Assembly: GCF_001039355.2 (NCBI RefSeq)
Contig: NW_019775613.1
Location: 588,613-652,612 of the forward strand
Reading direction: 5' to 3'
DNA length: 64,000 nucleotides
Source: Lingula anatina
Lineage: Eukaryota > Brachiopoda > Lingulata > Lingulida > Lingulidae
Shown: positions 22,501 through 32,400 of the stretch, in pieces
Layout of the letters: each line of letters opens with the position of its first letter
Numbering within the stretch: position 1 is the first letter of the stretch
Position numbers and translations under genes: made by a program
Notes under the pieces: model-generated
Database searches by the model: none
What the model was told of the DNA's origin: nothing
What the model saw: the letters and a program-made list of their open reading frames with translations, nothing else

Positions 22501-23950
22501 TCGAAATCTGTGTTCTCGGAAACCGCGGCACTGTCATATGCATCTTCAGCCATTGTGTTATCGACAGAACAACAAAGCAAGGCATATATGCTTAGTACTC
22601 TGCACACGAAAACAACATTAACAGCTACGGCTGAAGTACCAAGGGACCCGTCGCACACACTTGGCGTTCAAGCAAGCATGACATCTTCAGTATATTCTAC
22701 AGCATCACCAACATCTTTTGCACTGCCATACGTTGAAAATTCCAGCCCAGAACCGTGTTTTTTATATCCTGTAAATTGTCATGATTGGGAGATAAGCGCA
22801 ACGGAGACGGCATCAGTACAATTAACAACAAGCGCGTCAGGAGGTAAGATATTTATATTTTCTTGACATTTTAAACTTAAAAGTGTTAAATAACATTATT
22901 GAAATTTTAAACTTAAAAGTGTTAAATAACATTATTGAAATATAAAGCGAAGGCAGTCACTTGATAACTTGTTACCAACATATTTTGATTCAGATATCTG
23001 TACAAATAATTTCCAAAACGGTAAATCTAATTATTTGGGGGAGTCTGGGAGAAGATGTTTATTTGGCAAAAGAAATATATATATGGTTCGGTGGTCAATG
23101 TAGAAATTACTTCAATTAACGTAATGTAATGCCAAGGTAGAAATTACTAAAGATAATGTTTCATTTCTTTTATTTTCGGGTTTCAATAGATGTTTTCTGT
23201 CAGCCGACGCCGGAAGTACATGCTACCTTCAACAACGGCTCTGGCCTACACCCTCTGGCCGCAGGCACCGTCGTCATGTATTGGTGTTTAGATAACACAT
23301 CATTTATCAATGGGGAGTCTCAGCGCACCGTTCACTGCACAGAGCAAGGTGTCTGGAGCAAAGAAATACCACCATGTGTAGGTACGTCATCGAGGCTGTT
23401 TGGCAATCACTGACAAAAATGTCGATCTATCTCAAGAAGGATTTATAAGAATAAATAAATAAATAAAGCTAAAGAATGACTAACGCAGAAAAATCTTTAA
23501 CTATCACTAAGTGGTGTTTGAAACATTTTCTCATCTTGTTTTAAAGTCTGCAGTGTTTTTTTGTACTCTAATTGTAATGAAAATTCGCAGTTTCGCCAGA
23601 ACCACAAATTGAATTTAAAGCATTTTCTTTTTTTTTCAGATATATCATTGGTTGCAAATATGAAAGTGGTAAAAGCACCTAAACGCAAATATTCCCAGAA
23701 TCCCTTGGAAGCTCCTGGCGCTGCCATAATCGGGTCGTTTGGGTTGTCATGCTTGTTGGGAATCGTGTTAGGAATCGTTGCGTGGGATTTATCAACAATC
23801 CATCGTCAGCTGAAAGTAATGCTGAGGAACCTGACGTACCAAAGGAGAGTCCGAAAGCGACGCCTTAAACAAAATCGAGTAAGACAGGAATTTGTAGAAG
23901 CAAACATTGTCCAACATGGGAATAACTACATGCTGATAACAGATATCTGA
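19594..23950 (+). CDS. Type I membrane protein with two LamG-like domains and a sushi domain
   Basis: Six coding exons (19594-19681, 20369-21169, 21471-22196, 22379-22843, 23190-23381, 23640-23950) give 860 residues. Exon 1 encodes a signal peptide (FAFVFTIYLSFVAHA). Exons 2 and 3 each encode a concanavalin/LamG-type jelly roll, ending in the typical strand GRMSCLQLYDTKL and GKMACFQVYDVAL. Exon 4 is a Ser/Thr/Ala-rich stalk. Exon 5 is a sushi/CCP module with four cysteines and the GVWS-x5-PPC ending. Exon 6 has a membrane helix (AAIIGSFGLSCLLGIVLGIV) and a basic tail of about 60 residues. All five introns are phase 1, so each module could be shuffled without frameshift. Many N-x-S/T sequons are present. 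It is probably a cell-surface adhesion or recognition receptor; the ligand is unknown. Confidence 0.88.
22868..22939. repeat. 36-bp direct tandem duplication
   Basis: Two exact copies of a 36-base AT-rich unit (22868-22903 and 22904-22939) lie in intron 4 of the LamG-sushi gene. Confidence 0.9.
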
Positions 23951-25047
23951 ATCAAATGTGTTGGTTACAAGTTACAATAATGACATAAAATATATTCTTT
24001 CCATCAACATTTTATCTATATATATTGATGGCCTTTTATTGAGAACCGCCGAGACAAAGCGGTGTACAGGGTTGACATTAGTTACTTGTTATAGTTACCC
24101 CTATTTTCATTTTTAGGACAGTTATATCATGAGGAAAAATAAGAGAACATATTCAGTCCACTTTGTACTGTAGAAAAAATCTCCATGTTGTCAAGACAGT
24201 TGGCATCGGACAAATACCAAGTGAAACCCATTTGTTGTAATGTATTTTTTTACATATTCTTTGGATGACTCATCTAAAAAGGTTTTCATACCCTGAGTTT
24301 CAGATATTGCCGGAGACTCGCCTCTGCCATCAGCATGCCTTCGCCGTTTCCATTTACGTTATTATTTATTTCTGAAATACAGGGTGCGAGAACCCATATA
24401 GAACAATGTTACTGTTGACGTCCAGGTGTCCATGTCCCATTGTGTCCTGACTATTGACTTGAAGTTAGATTCTGCATTGAACCTTATCAAATAATCTCCG
24501 TGGTGTTTCTCAAGACGGTATTCATTGCACCTACCCATCACTTTACGGACCATTTACATAAATTAATTAATTAATTAATTAACATTAGTTATTTGAATTT
24601 GACAACGGTAAATCTTACATTTTCAGAAAATAAAACTTTTTTGAAATTGTTTGGTGAGATTAGGATTTAGACTAATTGAAAGAGCAGAGGCTTGACTCAG
24701 CAGATTATGGAATGAACTCCGGCCTAAGTCCACCCCTGCCCACACATTCAATTAAACCCCCTTTACACTGGACGGCGTCCATTTTTGTATCCTTTGTGCG
24801 ACAATGAAACTGGCATCGCGGTGGTCGTAGGAAGGAAGCACAAAAATCTCTTTGGCTGCCGAATGAATGCTTAATGATCGGCCAGTTGTCGGCAAGTAAA
24901 ATATTATTTTTTTTATTCTCAAACGGGGCCACACTACGGGACGCAGAGAGGACGCTGTCCAGTGTAAAGAGGGCTTAATGGACTATACCAATGTCACATT
25001 GACCGTGGGTATAATCGGATTCGCTCCTACGCGCCTATGTACGTCTT
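23951..25047. other. 3' UTR and intergenic sequence with a MITE
   Basis: This holds the 3' UTR of the LamG-sushi gene, a short (TTAA)n tract near 24560-24583, and a 219-base MITE at 24756-24974. No further gene was seen. Confidence 0.6.
24756..24974 (+). mobile_element. Non-autonomous DNA transposon (MITE), copy 1
   Basis: The ends ACCCCCTTTACACTGGACGG and, inverted, GCCCTCTTTACACTGGACAG form the terminal repeats. TTAA flanks both sides (24752-24755, 24975-24978), suggesting piggyBac- or Kolobok-type insertion. The interior matches the reverse complement of 28048-28244. It has no coding capacity. Confidence 0.75.
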
Positions 25048-25053
25048 TATATA
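25048..25053 (+). promoter_or_regulatory. TATA box of the YHYH gene
   Basis: TATATA lies about 30 bases upstream of a short leader (about 25080-25131) that ends at a strong donor, ACAAAG|gtacgt. The ATG exon follows at 25398. This is a classical TATA-driven arrangement, consistent with strong or regulated expression. Confidence 0.6.
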
Positions 25054-25402
25054 TTGGGCTTCAAGATAAATCCGCGCACAGGACGGGTACAAGCACAAGA
25101 GCACAAACCCAAGAAGAGTGAACTTACAAAGGTACGTTTAGTTTCATAAAATATTAAAATAAGAACGCATATTTTCCATTCATTGATTTAACAGTATATT
25201 GTTGCAAAATAATTCTCATGATATGCTAACTTAACTCTCTGGGTGACATACTATGATTTTATCATTTCAGTGGATATACATATGATAATAAATAGCAATA
25301 ATTCTTCAAAGCAGCTACGAGCAATCCGTGCCGATTTGCGAATCTAAATTCCATTTTCGTTGTGCAAGAAAACATTTGAAGTTTACTCATTTTTCAGTTG
25401 CC

Positions 25403-26481
25403 ATGCATACTCTAGCTGTCTTCGCTTGTGTCGTTGGCGTTTGCGCCGCTCTCACCAACAAAGAAATCGCTCAGTTCGTGAATGGCGTAAAGATTACGAG
25501 CACCACCAGCTCCCACAAGATCAGCGCCACTGGCATGCCCGAGCACACACCGGGAAATGTCAACCCTAACGACGCCAAGGCGCAAAATTACAACTTTAAC
25601 ATACCCAAGAAACCGACCTACGGAAGCAAAGGCGGCTGCCTCCCTATGGGTATTATCGGTGTGACCATTCAGGGGGTCGGAATCTTTAACCCCTTGACCG
25701 CTGAGGCATGCGATGCTGTTTTGGTTGAGAAAATGGACAAGTGTAACGGCCACCCCGACATGAGAGGCGCCTACCACCATCACGGAGTCCCAACATGCCT
25801 AGTCAATGGAACCGCCGATCAGTTTATTGGGTTCGCATTGGACGGGTTCCCAATCTACGGAGCAATGGCCTCTGACCTGAAACGCGAGGTCACTGCCGAC
25901 GACCTTGATGAATGTCACGGCCGTGAGGTCAATGGTAAATACAGATATCACGTGACCAAGGAGTGGCCTTACTTTTTGGGTTGCTTCAAAGGTGCCGCCA
26001 ATAGACAGCAAGGGTTCATGGGCTCACAGGCGTGGTGCACTAACACCAAAGGTAAAGTGAATAGACCATTTTTCAAGTTACTGTACCAATATGTATAGAA
26101 AACTTTAAAGGAATCTAAAAGAATCAACATTTCATATGTAAAAAAAGGTGAAAAAAGTTCGTTTAAGAATTTTACCGATGCCAAAATCACGATGACAAAG
26201 GCGTAAAATTAATTTGTGTCCCTAAGCAAATTCATAAATCATTTTGAAAATAACCACTTTCAGCCACTCACATGTGTTCCTGCAAGGATCGTAAAGTATT
26301 TAAGAAATCCCCAGGCAGGACCGATGCTTGTCCCGAAAGACCACAGCGTCCTAATGGCAACGGCGGTCCCAACGCTGGGACCAATAACAATGGTGCTACC
26401 AGGCGTCCTCACAGACCAGGCGGTGGCTCGAGACCCATGAGACCATTTAGACCCGGTCCAGGCACACTTGTTGGCTTCTAA
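25403..26481 (+). CDS. Secreted YHYH-domain protein with Gly/Pro/Arg/Asn-rich tail
   Basis: Coding exons 25403-26051 and 26264-26481 give 288 residues. The start at 25403 follows an acceptor (atttttcag) and opens a signal peptide, MHTLAVFACVVGVCAA. The body carries the YHYH-family landmarks: AYHHHGVPTCL, then DGFPIYG, then a RYHVT...WPYFLGCFKG block; the first motif reads YHHH rather than YHYH. Exon 2 adds CSCKDRK and a low-complexity basic tail of about 50 residues rich in P, R, G and N, ending VGF. Codons are rich in G/C third positions compared with neighbouring genes, as in highly expressed genes. The family's biochemical function is poorly known. A secreted extracellular or shell/mucus role is inference. 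Retention of the intron would end the protein at 26098. Confidence 0.88.
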
Positions 26482-26540
26482 TTTGAAGAGTGTCATGTTG
26501 ATTGATTTCTTTGTTTAACTTTAATGTAGAACAGTTAGCA

Positions 26541-26546
26541 AATAAA
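26541..26546 (+). terminator. Polyadenylation signal of the YHYH gene
   Basis: AATAAA lies 60 bases after the stop codon, followed by a T/G-containing stretch. Confidence 0.7.
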
Positions 26547-26569
26547 ATGTTTGTTTGCAATTTAACGCT

Positions 26570-29413
26570 CACCTGGTACAGAATAATTGAAATTTCGTCT
26601 TCCTACATACATGGACTATCCAAACATCTGGCAACTGGCAAACCGAGTTAGTGATACTCTTACATGTCCAATTGCAGTATGGTATCGCAGTGACACTTTT
26701 ATTCAACGTATTAATCTAATTTTAATTTAAAGTATTAAAATACTTAATTGGTGCTTAATTCGTTAATATCAGAAAATTTTACTTGATAGCCTACATGTGA
26801 CAGCCCAGTTGTGTGGCACGTATTTACTAGGGAAGATCGGGTGCTGAAAACCATTATAAAATATAACCCCAAAACGTTTTTCATTTTAAAATTTAGGGGT
26901 TTTCACAGGTGTAGCGTTGTCAAACATAGATCAACAGGAAATACTGACCCTGAATGCGTCCAGTTTTATTTTATAGTGAAACACTTCAATTCTCGTTCTT
27001 CAGAATTTTATCTTTTAAAGACACCCCCCCCCCCAATTAATTCAGCTGAATGGATGTAACTAGAATGGAGAACGGTTTATTACTTGTTGCAGAGAGAGAT
27101 CCTTGTAAGGTTTGCCATTATGCCGAGAAAGACCTTAAAATGCCTTCCCAAAAATCAATTATCCACCCCTACCCCACCCCACGCCTCAATACAAGCGGCC
27201 AGATAAATAATTTCATATCATGCAAAAAAGGAGTCTCTAATTTTATACTGATTCAGTAGGCAAGATTCAAAATGTTTTGACAGATTTTTCATGTCAAAGC
27301 TAGTTGTTTTATTTCCATACTCTCAGAACATTATATTCGTAAAACTAAATCATATAGGCTCACTGAATGCGGTTATATGTCATAACTCTATTATACCACA
27401 ATGACACTAACAAACACAAACATCCTTGATAATATCCACTGACAGTAAAAAAGCTATAATTTTACTTTTTTGAAAAAAAATTATTCTAAATTGTTATTGA
27501 TCAAATGGTGTGCCATCATTAACACTTCAACAGCCAGGCTGGTACAAAGTATGGTACTTCCTATATTTAACCAAAACCCCAGATATTCACAAAATGGGAG
27601 TGAAAATAGATCCATTAATTAAAGAAAATCACACATATCGGGACTTATTTTGAATAGATAATAAATAATACGCCTATCACAAACGTTGGAAGAAAAATTC
27701 TAAATGTATAATGAAAAGAATGTAAGCAATGGTTGCATCTACCTACTAAAATAAATATAGCAGACCTATAATCACTCAAAAGAAGAGATGACTTAAGGCA
27801 AATATTAACATGCGTATATGATATGATTCTGTTCTTGATTTCAAGATAAAAAATCTTAAGCTTGTGACAAGTAAAAAAGTGAGCAAATATTCAAGTAAAA
27901 AAATATCTGATTGTCAGAAAAAAGTTTGGAACTTTCTTTGGTATCAAAAACATTAACACACCAGAAAAAACTACTTAAATAAGGAGTAATTTCTATAGGA
28001 ATACATGTACCATATTGCATTCTGTGACTTCAGTGGCATTGCCGAAAACCCCCTTTACACTGGACGGCGTAAAACGGTCCCATTTAAGAGTAAAAAATTA
28101 CTTTACCTGCCAATAACTGGCCAGTCATCGAGCATTCATTCTGCAACCAAAGCGATGCTTGTTCCTCCTTTCTACAACCATAGCGACGCCAGACTCATGG
28201 TCGCACAAAGGACACAGAAAGGATGCCGTCCAGTGTAAATGGGTTTTTAAACACATGGTGTATAAATAAAGCTATACTACAAAGATATCTACAAAGATAA
28301 AGAAAAATTGCAGTCAACCTGGGCAGTATTGAGCACGTTTCACAGTTCACTATTCAGTAGTTTGTACATACAGTACAAAAAAGGCTTATGATCTAAACCA
28401 GCAGTTACCATATATAAGATGGTGCTTAATTTTTGAAAAAACCATTACTTAAAATATCTTTAGCATAACAAAAGTGAAAACACTATCAAACCTAAAAGGT
28501 TATCTTTGGTAATACAATACCTGGATTTAAAATAATATAGCTATAAAAATATATACTGTAAAAGCATTGGGATACAACTGATCTAATGCTCTGGAACAAT
28601 ATCATTTGTTCTGAAGTACAGTAAAAATATGGACGGATTTGAAGGAGGGAATCACATTCATAAAGCAGGTTATTTTTCAGCCACTGGCATGCTAGGCATG
28701 CATTTAAATAGAAGGAAAGAGACAGAATATGTAAAGTATTATTGTTCATGTTTGTCTGTTGATGAACTAGTTAATATAATATATATAATATACATAAGAT
28801 ATGGACCAACAGTGGCCATTTAAGGAGTCCCGAACCTTCAAAAACACTCTCTCTCTATTTATGTATACAATCTACTCTTACATTCTGACAATATTGTCTT
28901 ATCATGAATTCATATTAATAACAGGGACAACCCTCCAAAAGAGAATTTATGTAACAGTGACACAGCAAAAACACACATACAAAAAATATTCTTTTGATGG
29001 TGGGAATGGGAATTTAACTATTTTACATAATTTTTTACAAGGCTAATTAGTTGGCACACAATTTACATGATGGTGGGTGGGCATTCCTTTAAATGTAATT
29101 TGTAATTTACACACTAACTTACTATATGATTTGTTTGATTAGCTAAAACAGATCAATGGCATACGTTATTTGTGGATGAAACCTTGTTATATATTACATT
29201 ATTCATAAATCACCTTAAGGTGCCATGAATTCCATATTATGTACAATTTATCATACTACAGCACTGGTCCTCTTATCTTTCCCTAGATTATTTTATGTCT
29301 AGTTCCGAGTTTAGTCTCACCATTCTTTGTCTTTTCTAATACTGTTCAGGATCTTTGTCAAATTTTTTCTTTCCTAATTGCCTCTTTGGTTCCAGTACCA
29401 GTGTTGTTGGCCT
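26570..29413. other. Gene-poor intergenic region
   Basis: About 2.8 kb without a supportable gene on either strand. It holds a C run near 27023, the second MITE copy (28048-28244), and at its right end the 3' UTR of the minus-strand 35-exon gene. Short open frames have no recognisable content. Confidence 0.6.
28048..28244 (-). mobile_element. Non-autonomous DNA transposon (MITE), copy 2
   Basis: The reverse complement of this sequence is colinear with the MITE at 24756-24974. Shared blocks include CCTTTGTGCGAC and GAATGAATGCT. Both ends carry the ACACTGGACGGC terminal repeat. The flanks show no clear TTAA, so the edges are approximate. Confidence 0.75.
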
Positions 29414-32400
29414 TTACTTATCTTCTGATGTTTGGTCTCTTTTTTCTTTTATTTTTCTAGTCTGGTTTGCACCTTTATTCCCCTCTTTCTTCAGGTTTTC
29501 TCCAACTGGTGCACCAGAAGCTGATTCTCTTTCCTTTCTCTCCTTGATGGAGTTGATAACCAAGTCCATGCATGGCTTCAGTGGAGCCGGCTCCACCAAA
29601 TCGCTACCTATAGATGTAAAAATAAATACCATCAGAAGAATGAATGGATGAATAAATTCAGGGTTCATTAACAAATGAGCTGCAATTTGTCCGAGCATCT
29701 AAAATGAAAAAGCTTTTTTTTTTTTACTTCCAATGAACCTGGGTTTAAATATGTGAAGTATCAGGATAAAGTAGAGCTTAAATTCTGAGCACAACCTTCA
29801 TGTATTTTTTAATCCTTATAATATTATTGCCACAAACTCCTTCAAATTTTAACTTATATTTACTGACCTAATACATAACCTTTCGGATGCCAAGTAAAGT
29901 TGACATATATTAGACACAAACACCCACCATTCTTAGTCTTACCTTGGAGTTTCCATGCTTCTTCCCCATCTATAATGGGATTCATCCAGGTGGACTTCCT
30001 GCGGTTCTGAAGTCCTGTTGCCTCTGGTACATAAATTTGGAACGTCAACTCCAGCGCCTCCTCCTTGTGCAAGCCACGCTTGTTTTTCATGGATTTCCCT
30101 AAAAAGAGAAGGAAATATTATGAAATACACAATGACAAATAATACCTTTGTGAACTTAAACAGAAACACACCTACGTTTGTTTGTTAAAATTTCTCTTTA
30201 TCTATGCTAATGGGTTATTCTCCTTGTTAAAGGCCTTGCACAAATCATATTTTGTCATGAACCCTACTCCTTACCACCCTCAGAAAGTGACTGCATAACT
30301 AATAAGATAATGCCATTCATATTCTAATTGAGTTCACATTTCATAACCTGCTGCACTGAGACTTGTTATCTTTTTCCAAATTATACACTCTAAAATATTT
30401 GCTCACAGCACTCAAAAAGCCACAAAAAATGTAAAATTCTTATACATTCTGACATAAAAATATCTCCTAGCGACTGTACTACAAACCTCTGAAGACTGAA
30501 TCCATTGCCTCATTTATCTCTGATTTGGCTGGGTACAGGTCACTTTCCTTGAAGTATTGAGGAATATCTTCCAGTTCCAGTTCCCCTCCAAATGAGATCT
30601 TGTCAAAAACACTCTCAAACCCTGAAAACAAAGAAATAGTATTCAATATCTGTAACTGTTTGTTCCCATGCCAAGAAAAATCTTGGTATGTTATAAATAT
30701 TTGTAGGATCCCATGGTCTGTTTGTCACAAAAATATTCCTTATCATGTCGCATCCACTTTCAACTTTTAATTTCAATTTAATTTCGATTTCACTTTTAAT
30801 TTACTTTCAACCTAAAATATAAAAAAAAGGTCTAAATTTTATAAATAAATCTTTCTTCACTATCATTTTTCAATACTTACTTTTCTTTGACTCCATAAAT
30901 TTCTGGATCTGTTTGAAATCAAATGGCGTTACAGGCTTGGGAACCCCATAGCGCTTTTGTATTCTACGCAGCAGGTCTTTGTAGTCTGTGATGAACTTAT
31001 CCCAAGATCCCGAGTGCCAGATACCCTGGAAACAGCAATCTCTACTTTTATTTAAAAATCAAGGATGTGCCTTTCATGAGATTAAATGATAGAAAGTGGA
31101 ACACTATTTTAACCAAAAGCAGTCATATAAATGATATGAATGGTGAATGTTCAGGCTACAAAAGCTTCTATTTTGTGCTTAGGTAATATCAAAATTTTAT
31201 ACTTTACTTTTAAAATTCTACTCTGGATGATTACTCGAGGCTTGTCACAAAAATAATCAAGTGCAATGATTCATACACGAAATCATCAAAAACGAGATAT
31301 AACTAAATATCAGTGCCCAGTAAAATATGAATAATAATGCAGAGAAGAATATTGTTGTCCTGGAGATCAAAAAGACATAAAAAGTGTAGAGTGTAAAAAC
31401 TCTCAAGATAAGTATTCAATTCAACAAGAAATTTTTTGTGGCAAAAAATCCATGCAAACTTAAAACTGTGATGCAGACAGACTGGTCACATAGACATACA
31501 GTCACATGAACATTTTGATGAACAATGCAGGCTCAGTTCTGAACAACTGAGTCACTGTTACCAGGGGCGGATTTAGGGCGTCTTCTGGGTCTTCCGGAAC
31601 ACGGTCAGATTTTCAAATTTACACGGACGGGTATATAATTTTACTCTGTCGGAAGACGGTAAGAAATGGAGGATGGATCAATAAAGATGATTTGGAAGAC
31701 TGTCAGAAAATATTTCTGGATCCGCCCCTGGTTACACATAACACATATCACTCTCACTACTTACTGAAATCTAGAAAATTAAACAAAAATGGGATGAAAA
31801 ATGTGATAAACTTTCAACGTGTTTACATTTGCCTTCTCAAACATGCACATAAAGGTAAAAGCAACCTTCACTATCTATATGTTGTAGTGAGTACATCTTA
31901 AGTCTACTACTACATCACTATCTCTTACACATCTACAGTTGCATCCACTTAATTTGTTGGAATTGCAGTGAAGCTGGATATTTTTTTTCTTACACATTAA
32001 CTAAGAACTGAAAAATTCCATAGATCTACCAAAGAAGCTACTAAAAGCATAATTTGCTTCTACAACATCAAAATTATCACACTTTTACAAAGTACATAAA
32101 AATTATGAAAGTTTTGAAAAAAAGTTTTGTTCAACCCACTCTTCTCTTCAAGGCATCCATCTGTCTTCTAACATTCCATCCCCGAAACATTTTCTGCAGA
32201 GTTATAGCTGCCTCTATGATCTGCTTCTTGTTGGGCCCAGTTTTCTTAGGGTGGAATGTGCTGAGAAAAAAAAATCAGATCATCAAAAAATTACAGAGGA
32301 ATCAGGAGTAAGCCTCAGAGAACTACTATTGCTAATGAAAATTGACCAGTCTGAAGATGAAATTTATAGATAGCAGAAAAATAACTGAGGACAATATTTG

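Noticed and set aside
26811-27259. Plus-strand short frames after the YHYH gene
   Set aside because: They have no recognisable content, are interrupted by a C homopolymer, and show no splice-site or promoter support.
29939-30169. Alternative frame of exon 29943-30098 (ending RWGRSMETPR) as the main frame
   Set aside because: The preceding exon ends with one leftover base, which forces the other frame, and only that frame continues into the last exon without a stop.
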